A DNA stretch of 64,000 bases from Rhodoblastus sp963703385 (GTDB lineage: Bacteria > Pseudomonadota > Alphaproteobacteria > Rhizobiales > Beijerinckiaceae): the NCBI GenBank assembly GCA_963703385.1, contig OY969816.1:186001-250000 (forward strand), given 5' to 3'. A program made the translations under genes and the position numbers. This document shows positions 39,447-48,410 of this stretch, one piece after another (position 1 is the stretch's first letter; each line of letters begins with the position of its first letter). A model generated the notes under the pieces. That model ran no database searches. It saw only the letters and a list, made by a program, of their open reading frames with translations, and had not been told where the DNA came from.

Positions 39447-39902
39447 GTGGCGATTTTTTTGGCGGAGCACACCACGACAATCGACTTCCGGAGGATTGGC
39501 GTCATTGGCGCGGGCGTCATGGGCCATGGCGTCGCCCAGACTTTCGCGGTGGCGGGCTATGACGTATTTTTGCGCGATATCGCCAAACCCGCGCTCGATC
39601 ACGGCATGGATGCGGTAAAAACCAGCCTGATCCGCCTGCTCGCGCGCGAAAAACTCGCCGCTGCCGATGCCGAAGCCGCGCTTTCACGTGTCACGCCGAC
39701 GACTTCGCTGGAAGACCTGCACGATTGCGACCTCGTCGTCGAAGCCGTCGTCGAGAAATTCGAGGTCAACAAGGCGGTTTTCGGCAATCTCGACCGCATC
39801 TGCCGTCCGACGGCGATTCTGGCCAGCAACACCTCGTCAATCTCGCTCACCAAAATTGCGGCGACGTCGCAATCACCGGGTCGCGTGATCGGCATGCATT
39901 AA
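39447..39902 (+). pseudogene. 3-hydroxyacyl-CoA dehydrogenase, N-terminal half only
   Basis: About 150 residues of the NAD-binding domain of a 3-hydroxybutyryl-CoA dehydrogenase family protein: RRIGVIGAGVMGHGVAQTFA, ASNTSSISLTKIA and then GRVIGMH, where the family continues with FxNPVP and a whole C-terminal domain. Here a TAA follows GMH directly, and the convergent channel gene ends two bases later. The catalytic His-Glu pair and dimerisation domain are missing, so it cannot be active. The start (GTG 39447) is uncertain. The truncation point is a probable deletion or recombination junction. Confidence 0.85.
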
Positions 39903-39904
39903 GC

Positions 39905-41929
39905 CTATTCCCCGTCCGCAGGTTCAAGACGCGAGGCGACCAGAAATTTTCGCAATTCGCGCGCCAGCCGCAACCCCTGCTGCTGATAAAGCGGCGCTTC
40001 AAGTCTCGATGGCAGTCTGGACATTGTGGCGCGCGCCAACGCGAGGTTGCATCCGGATATCCGGGCGATTGCGTTGGCGGCTTCGAAGGCGGCTTCCTGC
40101 GACGGCGAGGCGTCGATGCGAAGGCGCCATTTCGGCGCGGCGCGTTCACCGATTTCGACGCGACGAAGCCCCTCGACAGTGGCGAGGACGACCACGACGT
40201 CGCCGGCTTCCAGTCGAAGGTCGTCGGAAGGATTGAAGCGCGTTTCTCCGCCGCGCTTGTGGATGATCGGCGCGACGCCGTAGCCATAAGCGATTTCGGC
40301 CAGAATTCGGTCGATCAATGTGTCGCCCGGTTCGACGCAATATTCGGTGACCAGCGCCGACTGATTGTCGAGATGAAAGGCGCCGATGATATTCTCGCCG
40401 AAAGCGGCGCCGCTGATCGCTTCCGCTGCGATGGCGTAATCGCTGAGCCCGGTCGAGGCGGAAACCAGCGAGGCGACGTTGCGCGCCAATTGCTGATCCG
40501 CCGTGCGAAAGATGATGGAGCCGGAAGGATTCAGCTGACGCGCGAGGAGACTGATTTCCAGATTGGTCACCTGGTCGTCGGTCACGATGATGAAACTTCG
40601 CGCGCCGGGCGCATTCGCCCGCACCAAAGCCTCGCGCAACGGGCCGACTTCCAGCGGCATGCCGGGCAGGACATCCGCTCCGACCGCCAGCTCGCTGACG
40701 CCAACCGTCGGCTGGCGCCAGTTTATCAGGATTTCCGCGATCCTCCGCCCGATCGCGCCCATGCCGACGACAATCGTGTGGCCAGCCTGCGGCGCCACAG
40801 GGCGGCGGGAGGCGATCTGCAGCCGGGCGCTGACAAGCCATTCCGTCAGGTTCGCGAAGACGATGCCGAGGAAGACCGAGCTCAGGATCTTCATCATGAC
40901 AGAGTAGGCGTAGAGACCGCCAGAAATCGGAAATGGCAGCTTCTCCGCGCCGAAAATATTGTCGAAGCCTCCGACCGCCAGGACGATCGAAACGTTCAGG
41001 GCGTCAAACAGAGTGATATCCGGATTGGCGAAGTGAAAAAGCAGAAAGCCGAAAATGGCCAGACCGACCATGATGGCGGAAGACGCCAGGGCGATTCCCG
41101 GAATCCGCAGCGCGGCGCCAAGGCGACGCGTCCGCGCCGCCAAGGCGCTCCAGCGCGCCGACAGGAGGTTGTTCGCCTGCGGCTCCGGTTTTCCGCGGCG
41201 TTTTCGCCTTTCCGAAGCTGCGGGATCGCCGATTTCCGCGAAGGTCAGACTTTCGCCCTGCCGGATAGGCCTGCCCGTTTCGTCGGGAAAAAACAGCTCT
41301 TGAGTTGCCGCGCCCGCGCCCCGATGGATCAGGAGCCGGCGCTCCGCGCCGCTCAATTCGAAATCCGGGCGTCCCAGGCGCGGATCCCCGGCGTCGTCGA
41401 TCCTTTCCCGAACCACCCGGACCCGCAGACCGTCGAAATCGAACAGAGCCAGGGTGGACTGGCCCAAAGCGGGAAGCGCGAAAGCCTTGGCGGAAAATTG
41501 CGACGGCTCGAAGGCCACCAGGTTTCCCAATTGCCGCAGCAGCAACGCATTGAGGTTTTCCTGCGCTGAACGAATGATGAGCCGGACGGTCGGGTTGAGC
41601 GAGCGCGCCAGAAACGCCGCCGCTATATTGGCGCGCTCGTCGTCGGTCAGCAGCAGCACGGCGCGACATTGTTCGACGCCGGCGCGTTTCAGCGTTTCGA
41701 CATGGCAGCAATCGCCGACAATCATTTCGTCGAGAAGGGCGCGGCCTTCCGCGTCGCGCATGGACGGCGCCGAAACATCGAGCGGCTTGATGTCAACGCC
41801 GACGACGCGGGCGCCGAATTCCGTGAGGAGGAGGATGCATTGCCGCCCCAGACCGCCGACGCCGCAGACCAGAAAGGCGCCAATCGACGGGCCCTCCGGT
41901 TCGCCATGAACATTTTGCATGTCGGGCAT
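39905..41929 (-). CDS. RCK-gated ion channel-like protein (TrkA-N domains)
   Basis: A 674-residue protein. An N-terminal Rossmann/TrkA-N domain (VCGVGGLGRQCILLL) and its regulatory lobe are followed by a central membrane part (helix GIALASSAIMVGLAIFGFLL, a pore-loop-like NVSIVLAVGGFDNIFG, helix LSSVFLGIVFANLTEW) and a second Rossmann domain (IVVGMGAIGRRIAEIL) with a TrkA-C-like end. This is the plan of ligand-gated K+ channels, but the filter reads AVGGFDN, not TVGYGD, so ion selectivity is doubtful. ATG 41929 follows CAGGAC. It is convergent with the truncated dehydrogenase. Confidence 0.78.
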   Translation of the reverse strand: MPDMQNVHGEPEGPSIGAFLVCGVGGLGRQCILLLTEFGARVVGVDIKPLDVSAPSMRDAEGRALLDEMIVGDCCHVETLKRAGVEQCRAVLLLTDDERANIAAAFLARSLNPTVRLIIRSAQENLNALLLRQLGNLVAFEPSQFSAKAFALPALGQSTLALFDFDGLRVRVVRERIDDAGDPRLGRPDFELSGAERRLLIHRGAGAATQELFFPDETGRPIRQGESLTFAEIGDPAASERRKRRGKPEPQANNLLSARWSALAARTRRLGAALRIPGIALASSAIMVGLAIFGFLLFHFANPDITLFDALNVSIVLAVGGFDNIFGAEKLPFPISGGLYAYSVMMKILSSVFLGIVFANLTEWLVSARLQIASRRPVAPQAGHTIVVGMGAIGRRIAEILINWRQPTVGVSELAVGADVLPGMPLEVGPLREALVRANAPGARSFIIVTDDQVTNLEISLLARQLNPSGSIIFRTADQQLARNVASLVSASTGLSDYAIAAEAISGAAFGENIIGAFHLDNQSALVTEYCVEPGDTLIDRILAEIAYGYGVAPIIHKRGGETRFNPSDDLRLEAGDVVVVLATVEGLRRVEIGERAAPKWRLRIDASPSQEAAFEAANAIARISGCNLALARATMSRLPSRLEAPLYQQQGLRLARELRKFLVASRLEPADGE

Positions 41930-42234
41930 TTGTCCTGCAATTTGACGGCCAGGAGGGCGGCGAAACATTCCCGCGACATAGGCCGTCTGGCCGGCGCCTT
42001 TCGATGTCGCCCGTCTGACGGCCCAAGACTTTTTCGCGGCGCCCGGGAACAGGATCTCCAGTTTGCCGACGTCCTCATGTTACGTAGCCTAGACGTGTTG
42101 CTCAAGCGTGACGCTGAATAATCGAATGCTCCGCCTGAGGTCCCGCCGCCGAACCGTGCGCCGGCATTGCCTGCGACGCGCAGGGAACGGCATGGTGGAT
42201 CCGAAGGACCAAATGAGAGTATCGAGAAAGCCGT

Positions 42235-43707
42235 TCAAAAAGTCACCGTCGTGCGCAGCCCGATCACCGCCGCATTGGGAATGCGGGTCGCGGGATTTGC
42301 GGGATCGGGCGAGCCACCGCCGGGATGGACGATATATTGTGCGTCAGGCTGAATGATCCAGCCGGGAAGAATATTCGCCTGATAGGTCAGCTCGATCGCC
42401 AGTTCGTAATTTCGCACGCTCGAAAGTTCCCCCGAGAAAAAAACCGAGTCGCGATCGAATGCGGCCACGGAAGGCGATATGCGGGAAAAGGCCGCTGCGA
42501 CGCCGAAGGAATCTTTTGGCCGTTGCGTCAGAACGCCGATGAGGTTCACTCCGGCGTCAGCGTAAAAATCCATCAGGTTGCGATCGGCCGGGCTTCCGGC
42601 GGCGCGCGCGAAAACGGCGACGCCCTGTTTGGGATCGTCTCCGGGCAGGCGCCATAACATCTGATCGACGACACCATAGACAGCGAAATCGCCGTTATAG
42701 GCGATCGGCACGCCAACGCCGGTCGGATCGGCGAGCGACTTGCCGTCATAGCCGAAATGATTGTCGTTGAAGGATCCGAAATGATACCAGCCGCCGACCT
42801 TGACGGTTCCAGCGAGCCCGGGCGAGTCCTTGTCCTGATTATAGGAATATTGCGCCTCGCCGAACCACAACGCCGGATCGTGGAGACGAAAATTGACGCC
42901 ATTCGGGTCCGCGATCTGCTCCAGTCCGGTGAAGCCGGTTCCCGCCGGATCGCCGTTGAAAAGGCCCGCGAGCAACGTGAGGTGTTCATTTGGCGCCACC
43001 TTCGCGCGGACGCCGGGCGTGGCGAGCGGATAGCCGGGGCCGGAGCCGGGCAGGTTCGCCGCGAAAAGGGTCGCCCAGCCGAAAGTTCCATTGACGTATA
43101 GGGCGTCGAATTCGCTCGTGAAAAACTCGGCGTCAGCCGCCAGCTGGCCGATGCGGATCGAGGCGTGATCGTCAAAAATCTTCTGTTCGAGCCAAAGCTC
43201 GACCAGGCGCGTCGTGGGCCGGGCCTCGATGCTGCTGACCGTCGAATAATTGTAGATATTCGCGATCGACAGGCCGGTACCCTGAATTTGAAAGGCGTTG
43301 ATGCGGAAGGTCGCGCCCGAAAGCCCTGCAAGCTTGCCGAGATCGGCGTCGGCAAGCATGTAAAGGGCGCTATTATAGGTGGCGCCCTGCTGAACCCCGC
43401 CCGTGACATTCCCGAACGTGTCCTGGAGATAGGACAGCTGGAAATTGACGCCCTGCGCCAACAGCGCCTGTTTGAGGTCGCCCAGCGCGGGCACGCTGGT
43501 GGAAATGGAAGGATCCGGGGTTTCCAGAGGCTGAGCCCCCGTCGGGGCAGAAACGAACATGGGCGGGAAAAACAGGTTCTGCGCGCAAGCAAAATCTTTG
43601 GCGGGGCTGACCACGGCAACCGCGACGAGGATCCCCGCAACGCAGTGGCGTCGCAATTCTGTGAGTTCCGGTCGTCGAATTGTCGCATAGAGCGCCCGCG
43701 CGTCCAT
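42235..43707 (-). CDS. OprB-family carbohydrate-selective porin
   Basis: A 490-residue outer-membrane protein. ATG 43707 gives a signal peptide with hydrophobic core VAGILVAVAVVS and cleavage around FACAQ (residue 43). OprB-type segments include LGDLKQALLAQGVNFQLSYLQ, LVELWLEQKIFDDHASIRIGQ, FNGDPAG and a C-terminal strand ending TVTF. It would let sugars or other small solutes through the outer membrane. It is alone; 265-305 bases of spacer separate it from the channel gene. Confidence 0.88.
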   Translation of the reverse strand: MDARALYATIRRPELTELRRHCVAGILVAVAVVSPAKDFACAQNLFFPPMFVSAPTGAQPLETPDPSISTSVPALGDLKQALLAQGVNFQLSYLQDTFGNVTGGVQQGATYNSALYMLADADLGKLAGLSGATFRINAFQIQGTGLSIANIYNYSTVSSIEARPTTRLVELWLEQKIFDDHASIRIGQLAADAEFFTSEFDALYVNGTFGWATLFAANLPGSGPGYPLATPGVRAKVAPNEHLTLLAGLFNGDPAGTGFTGLEQIADPNGVNFRLHDPALWFGEAQYSYNQDKDSPGLAGTVKVGGWYHFGSFNDNHFGYDGKSLADPTGVGVPIAYNGDFAVYGVVDQMLWRLPGDDPKQGVAVFARAAGSPADRNLMDFYADAGVNLIGVLTQRPKDSFGVAAAFSRISPSVAAFDRDSVFFSGELSSVRNYELAIELTYQANILPGWIIQPDAQYIVHPGGGSPDPANPATRIPNAAVIGLRTTVTF

Positions 43708-43822
43708 CCGGCCAACCCTTCGCCTTGACCCTCCGGGCCATTCCTCAATTTGTCCGTCGTCAGAAGCTTGAGACAATTCGCGACGCTCAGGAACGGAGGC
43801 TCTGGCTCGCCCGGACTGGAGG

Positions 43823-44020
43823 TTATGCGACTTGAGCGCGATGCTGCAAGCGGCGGTTTTGCTTGGTCTGGCGTTTGATCTTTTCACCTTCGAGCAGGAT
43901 TGCGTCGCCGCGCCCGAAGTCGACGTCGGGGGCGTCAGATTGTCGAGGCTCTCATGGTGGCGGCCATGATTAAAGTGGTGGACAAAGGCGGCGATCTGCT
44001 GCTCGAGATCGCCCGGCGCG
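43823..44020 (-). pseudogene. IS3-family transposase OrfB, C-terminal remnant
   Basis: On the minus strand, LPGDLEQQIAAFVHHFNHGR and HHESLDNLTP match the end of an IS3-family DDE transposase; after a frameshift near 43925 the next frame reads DVDFGRGDAILLEGEKIKRQ and ends LQHRAQVA with a stop at 43823-43825. Only about 65 residues survive. It lies upstream of the porin gene. The rest of 43708-44280 holds nothing recognisable. Confidence 0.75.
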
Positions 44021-44280
44021 TCTCTTCGGGAATGCGGTTCCAGACGCGGTCAGGGAACGGCGGCCGATCGACCAAAGCCTCGGGCCGCCCGCCAGCAACC
44101 GCTCGACCCGGCGGTCAAAGGTCGAACGGGGAACGCCTGCGGCAACCCGCGGTTCAGATCGAGCCTGTGCTCATGAACCAAAGGACAACGTCCAGCCGAT
44201 CTTAATCGTCAGGCAGTTGCGACGGCCGGGGCGCTATCGAAGACAGGGCGCATACCGCCCCGCAGCTCACCACCGCGACC

Positions 44281-44463
44281 CTATAATGCCCATTTTCGTA
44301 CGAACCACACTTTCACGAGGTGCGTGAGAACCGCATAAGCCAACAAGATCGCTGCGACGAGCGGCCAATATAACGACGGCAGCGGAACAAAGCCGAGCGC
44401 GGAGCCCGCCCACAGGTTGGGCAGCACGACGCCGACGGAACAGATAATGAGCGTCGTGGTCAA
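44281..44463 (-). pseudogene. Mg2+-type P-ATPase, C-terminal remnant
   Basis: About 60 residues ending at 44281: LGFVPLPSLYWPLVAAILLA then YAVLTHLVKVWFVRKW. This is the last two membrane helices of MgtA/MgtB-type magnesium-transporting P-type ATPases. The pump body is absent, and upstream on this strand the sequence changes to a receiver-domain remnant in the opposite orientation. Confidence 0.7.
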
Positions 44464-44479
44464 GGTCGTCGTGGTCTTT

Positions 44480-44698
44480 GTTCACCTCACCAGCGACGAG
44501 GAACAGCTGGCTTTGGTCACAACGGTCGCCGAGCGGTGGCCGCGCATCAAGATCATCGTCATGTCGTCCCGCCCGGAAGATATGACGCGGCTGCCTCCCG
44601 CCTTCCTCCTGTCCGAGCCGGCCAGCGCCACGATGATCATGGCGGTCCTCAAGCGGGTGGCGCTGGAAACGGGGACGCTGCGCGGCTTTCTCCATTGA
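44480..44698 (+). pseudogene. Response-regulator receiver domain remnant
   Basis: Residues VAERWPRIKIIVMSSRPEDM then LPPAFLLSEPASATMIMAVLKRV match the second half of a CheY-like receiver domain (beta4-alpha4-beta5 with the conserved Lys region degenerate). The phosphoacceptor Asp half is missing. A reading frame is open from 44417, but only the part after about 44480 looks homologous. Confidence 0.5.
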
Positions 44699-44932
44699 CG
44701 GATCGCAGGGCCCGACGAGGCGGCGCGCGTCCTCGATCGCAGTCCGCCGATCAGCTCGAGGCGGCAAGATCGGGCCGGACGCCATGCCTGTCGCGCTTGC
44801 CCGGTCGCGGAATGATGTCCGTAGAAACCGCATGGGCGACAGCCACAGATTCGGCGCGAATAAGGCCGCGGCTTTCACACCGTTTCGGATTGCCCCGGAT
44901 CGGACATTTCCACAGGGCGCGAGAATAAGGCC

Positions 44933-45115
44933 ATGCAGGAAATCGAGATTCAAGACTGTGCGCGCAGACTTTTTGACGCCCGCGGCGAAAAGGCCATAGT
45001 CGAAGCCGCGCAGAAGGCGCGCGCGCTCGAAGAGAAAGGCGAAGCCGAGGAGGCTTAGAGCTGGCGGCATATCGAGGCCGCGATCAAGCTGCTGCGCGCC
45101 CCGCACGCAAGCTGA
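44933..45115 (+). pseudogene. Small conserved protein with an internal stop codon
   Basis: ATG 44933 starts MQEIEIQDCARRLFDARGEK and continues with KAIVEAAQKARALEEKGEAE. A TAG at 45056-45058 is followed in the same frame by WRHIEAAIKLLRAPHAS and TGA at 45113-45115. The whole matches the pattern of a ~60-residue Hyphomicrobiales hypothetical protein whose middle normally reads through, so the TAG is a nonsense mutation or error. Confidence 0.55.
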
Positions 45116-45401
45116 GCCGCGCCGTCGGGCGCCCTTCGGCGCGCCGGCCTTTGATCCGCTTGGCGCGGTCCCGCGAGATCAATATGAAACGGGCGCAGCA
45201 AGCCGGGAGCGATTGACTTGCGTCGCCTGGCAAGGGAACATGGCTTGAAAGTCCCTTCGGGCGCGACCCCGTCACGATCGGCCGTCGCGGCGAAACCGAC
45301 GCCGCCGCGACGTTCGGGCTCGTCGCGGGCGAACATGTCGTCATTTTCCCTCCCCCATCCCTTTGCGATGGCGATCGGATCGTAGCCGGAGATCGGGAAC
45401 C
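45116..45401. other. Region without recognisable gene
   Basis: Both strands were read; no start-stop pair with a recognisable protein is seen. It precedes the GTG start of the metallophosphoesterase. Confidence 0.4.
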
Positions 45402-46391
45402 GTGAGTGAGCCGACCCCAGCGACCGCAAGCAACATTCATACGTTTCTTCGGCCCGACGAGGTGGTGCGCGTCCTCGACGGCCGTCTCGGCCGGGTGCAC
45501 GCGCGCCAGCGACTGGGGATCGAAGACGAGCACGAAACGCAGGCGTTCGGCCAGGGGCTCACTTTCGTTCACCTGGAGAATATCCCCTTGTCGCGGGCCA
45601 TCCTCCATGTCCTGCTTCGAATTTCGGGAACTTATTGGCGTGGTCTGGAGAACGCCGGAAAAATCGAATTACGCCACAATGTGATTTCATCACCCAGGAT
45701 CGATCCGGCTTTCGACGGCTATGCGATTCTCCATCTTTCCGATCTTCACGCCGACATGAGTGCGCGCGCCATGCGGCGCGTGGCCGAAATCGTTTCCGGC
45801 CTCTCATACGACTTGTGCGTCCTCACCGGCGATTATCGCGGAGAAACATTCGGTCCGTATGATTCCTGCCTGCGGGAGCTGGGGGAACTGCGCGGCGCCC
45901 TGAAAGGCGACATTTTCGCGGTGCTCGGCAATCACGACTCAATCCGCATGGTTCCCGACCTCGAGCGCATGGGCGTAAAATTCCTGCTGAACGAAAATGT
46001 TGCGATCGCCAGGGACGAGGCGCGAATCCATCTCGCGGGTGTCGACGACGCCCATTTCTACCGGGTCGACAATATCGAAAAGGCAGCGACGGGTATCCCT
46101 GACGGCAGCTTTTCCATCCTGCTTTCCCATACGCCGGAGATCTACCGCCAAGCCGCCCACGCCGGTTTCGACCTGATGCTGTCCGGCCATACCCATGGCG
46201 GCCAGATCTGTCTGCCTGGCGGGATTCCGGTGACGCTCGAATCGAACCTGCCAAGACGAATGGGACGGGGGCCATGGCGTTATGGTGAGATGACCGGCTA
46301 TACGTCGGCGGGCGCCGGCGCATGTATCGTTCCCGTTCGTTTCAACTGCCCCCCCGAAGGGACATTGCATGTCCTCAGGACGTCAGCCTGA
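45402..46391 (+). CDS. Metallophosphoesterase
   Basis: A 329-residue calcineurin-like phosphoesterase. Metal ligands: LHLSDLHADM (Asp-x-His), LTGDYRG (Gly-Asp), LGNHDSIR (Gly-Asn-His-Asp), ILLSHTPEIY and SGHTHGGQICLPG. The pattern is of the YaeI/UDP-2,3-diacylglucosamine hydrolase-like or lipid-phosphatase group; the N-terminal 110 residues before the catalytic core are poorly conserved. The GTG start at 45402 gives a sensible N-terminus. Convergent with the CarS-like gene, with ten bases between. Substrate unknown. Confidence 0.85.
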   Translation: MSEPTPATASNIHTFLRPDEVVRVLDGRLGRVHARQRLGIEDEHETQAFGQGLTFVHLENIPLSRAILHVLLRISGTYWRGLENAGKIELRHNVISSPRIDPAFDGYAILHLSDLHADMSARAMRRVAEIVSGLSYDLCVLTGDYRGETFGPYDSCLRELGELRGALKGDIFAVLGNHDSIRMVPDLERMGVKFLLNENVAIARDEARIHLAGVDDAHFYRVDNIEKAATGIPDGSFSILLSHTPEIYRQAAHAGFDLMLSGHTHGGQICLPGGIPVTLESNLPRRMGRGPWRYGEMTGYTSAGAGACIVPVRFNCPPEGTLHVLRTSA

Positions 46392-46401
46392 CCCTGCCTT
46401 G

Positions 46402-46890
46402 TCAGTAAGGTTCGTTGCGCAATCCCAAGGCATAGGCGATGCGCGAAACGATCATCTGTCCGATACAGAAGATTGCGACGCAAACGACGATATCGCGCAG
46501 GCCGAGGGGTAAGCCGCAACTGGCGGCCAGGGCTCCGAACAAGGATTCCGGCAGTTGGTCGAGGACAGGCGCCATGCTGCTCGGCGCCAGCCGGAGACGT
46601 CGCTTGACGAAGCTCGAAAGGAGATCGCCGGCCATCGAGGCGGCGGCGGTGGCGGCGCCGATGCGCCAGGAAAGGCCGATCATCGGCGCTGCGCCAGCCG
46701 CGACGACGACGGCGACGACCAGACCCCGGAACGTTTTGGAGCGTCCGAACAGCGGTTGGCCATCGACGAAGGTCCAGCCGAAATCGATCGGCCAGGCGGC
46801 GGCCTCCGCGAGAAAATGCCTGGCGAGCACCGGCGCGCTGTTGGCGGCAGTGAGCAGGACCAGGACGATCGCGATGTTTCCCGCATCCAT
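46402..46890 (-). CDS. CDP-archaeol synthase-like (CarS) membrane protein
   Basis: A 162-residue integral membrane protein with four to five hydrophobic helices. Family signatures of PF01864-type CTP:lipid cytidylyltransferase relatives are present: LLTAANSAPVLARHF, IDFGWTFVDGQPLFGRSKT, FRGLV and AGDLLSSFVKRRL with LDQLPESL. In archaea the family activates archaetidic acid; the bacterial role is not established. ATG 46890 (MDAGN) is preferred; a TTG further upstream at 46923 is also in frame. Confidence 0.72.
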   Translation of the reverse strand: MDAGNIAIVLVLLTAANSAPVLARHFLAEAAAWPIDFGWTFVDGQPLFGRSKTFRGLVVAVVVAAGAAPMIGLSWRIGAATAAASMAGDLLSSFVKRRLRLAPSSMAPVLDQLPESLFGALAASCGLPLGLRDIVVCVAIFCIGQMIVSRIAYALGLRNEPY

Positions 46891-46941
46891 GTGAACCGGC
46901 GTGCAATTTTGGCTCTGACGCAATTTTGATGGTGATCGCTT

Positions 46942-47175
46942 CTATTGCAAGCCGATGACGCGCGCCTGGAGCAGGTCGATTTCCCCCCTGCCGTACATTT
47001 GACGTTTCACGAGCTTGAGTTTGGTGATCTGCCCTTCGGTCTGGCCGCTGGACCAGGGCGAAACGATCGCGGCGGCCACGGCCGCACGATCTTTGGTCAC
47101 GCCATTGGCGAAAGAGGCGACGAGGCTTGATCGAGCCCGCTCCGGCCAGGGATCGAGATCAGCTGCGAATTCCAA
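46942..47175 (-). pseudogene. ISL3-family transposase, C-terminal remnant
   Basis: About 77 residues; VSPWSSGQTEGQITKLKLVK then RQMYGRGEIDLLQARVIG is the well-conserved end of ISL3-family transposases. The catalytic core is gone; upstream on this strand lies the end of an IS21 element. Confidence 0.85.
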
Positions 47176-47180
47176 TTCAA

Positions 47181-47237
47181 GCCGGCCACCGATTCCGATT
47201 TGATGCCGGCCACCATTCCGAAATGAAGCCGGCCACC
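47181..47237 (+). repeat. IS21-type multiple terminal repeats
   Basis: Three copies of GCCGGCCACC at 47181-47190, 47205-47214 and 47228-47237 with 23-24 base spacing, about 90 bases before an istA start. IS21 elements carry such spaced repeats at their ends for transposase binding. Confidence 0.7.
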
Positions 47238-47327
47238 TGAGCCGGATTTTCGGCTCTCAAAGTTTGCTCCCCCGCAGGTCAGCAACTGCGGCATTCCTGC
47301 CTCGTCGATGATCGATGGGGGATGGGA

Positions 47328-48410
47328 ATGCCGCCGAAGCGGGAACTGAGCATGCGACAATTGCGACATTTGTTACGGCTTCACCACGACGGGGTGAGCG
47401 CCCGCGAAATCGGTCGGCGTCTGGGCATGGCGCGCGGCACGATCCAGGACAATCTCAAGCGGGCGACGGCGGCGGGGCTGCAATGGCCACTGCCGGACGA
47501 CGTCTGCGACGACGCGCTGGAGCGCCAGCTTTTCGGCCGCGCCGGGGTTGCGCCGGGCGTGAGGCGGCGGGTTGAGCTGCCCTATTGGGATGACCGCGCC
47601 GGCAAAATGGAAATCAACGATGGCCCCAACGGCCTGCAGCGACTGGATTTCCTGATCGCGGAGGCTGGCAGGCGTCATCTGCGCCTCATCCTCGCTTTCG
47701 TCGACTTCTGGGCGTACACAGGCGGGATCCAGCAGATGCGCGCTTGGTATGGCAGCCAGGACAAGAACAGGTTTTTTTTCGCCGATCCGCGTACGCGGGA
47801 GGACTACCGCCGGTTCGTTGATCACGTGCTTCTGCGCCGCAATACGATCACCGGCGTCGTCTACCGGGACGACCCGACCATTCTGGCCTGGGACCTCGCC
47901 AACGAGCCGAACATCGAACCTCCGGCGCTCATGCGTAGTTGGGAAGACGATATGGCCCGCTTCGTCAAATCGATCGACCCCAACCATCTCGTAACTTCGG
48001 GGCGCGCCAACATGCACGTGTCGAATACGGACTTCGACGTCCGCGCGCTCGATTTTCTAACCTGGCACGGATATCCCAGCTATCTCGGGATTCCCGCCGA
48101 CCAATTCGATCAGGCGATCCTGGCTCATTGCGCCGCCGGCCGCGCCCACGGGAAGCCTGTCTTGCTCGAAGAATTTGGAAATTCGCGCGATGACGGAAAC
48201 CGGGCGGCGATTTATGCAAAATGGCTGAACACGATCGAGACGGAGCCTGATTGCGCCGGGTGGGTCGTTTGGCGTGTCGTTTCTCGGCAGGACGACGGCG
48301 CTTATCCAGCCGACAATGTCGATGGCTTCGATATACACAACGATGGCGGCGCCACCTGGCTCGTGCTGCAAAAAGCGGCGCGTCGCTACGCGTGTCCACC
48401 TCTGCCATAG
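47328..48410 (+). CDS. Chimeric gene: IS21 IstA N-terminus fused in frame to a GH5 mannanase-like domain
   Basis: One open frame of 360 residues. Residues 1 to about 80 are the DNA-binding start of IstA (SMRQLRHLLRLHHDGVSARE, IGRRLGMARGTIQDNLKRA, GLQWPLPDDV). From about residue 83 it becomes a glycoside hydrolase family 5 (GH5_7 mannanase-like) core: GLQRLDFLIAEAGRRHLRLI, TGVVYRDDPTILAWDLANEP (acid/base Glu), and VLLEEFGNSR (nucleophile Glu), ending near AARRYACP. The first strands of the hydrolase barrel are missing and no signal peptide precedes it. Both catalytic Glu remain, but activity is doubtful. Confidence 0.75.
   Translation: MPPKRELSMRQLRHLLRLHHDGVSAREIGRRLGMARGTIQDNLKRATAAGLQWPLPDDVCDDALERQLFGRAGVAPGVRRRVELPYWDDRAGKMEINDGPNGLQRLDFLIAEAGRRHLRLILAFVDFWAYTGGIQQMRAWYGSQDKNRFFFADPRTREDYRRFVDHVLLRRNTITGVVYRDDPTILAWDLANEPNIEPPALMRSWEDDMARFVKSIDPNHLVTSGRANMHVSNTDFDVRALDFLTWHGYPSYLGIPADQFDQAILAHCAAGRAHGKPVLLEEFGNSRDDGNRAAIYAKWLNTIETEPDCAGWVVWRVVSRQDDGAYPADNVDGFDIHNDGGATWLVLQKAARRYACPPLP

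Noticed and set aside
43900..44205. Plus-strand open frame of 101 codons
   Set aside because: It lies antisense to the IS3 transposase remnant, which explains the open frame; no ribosome site or family.
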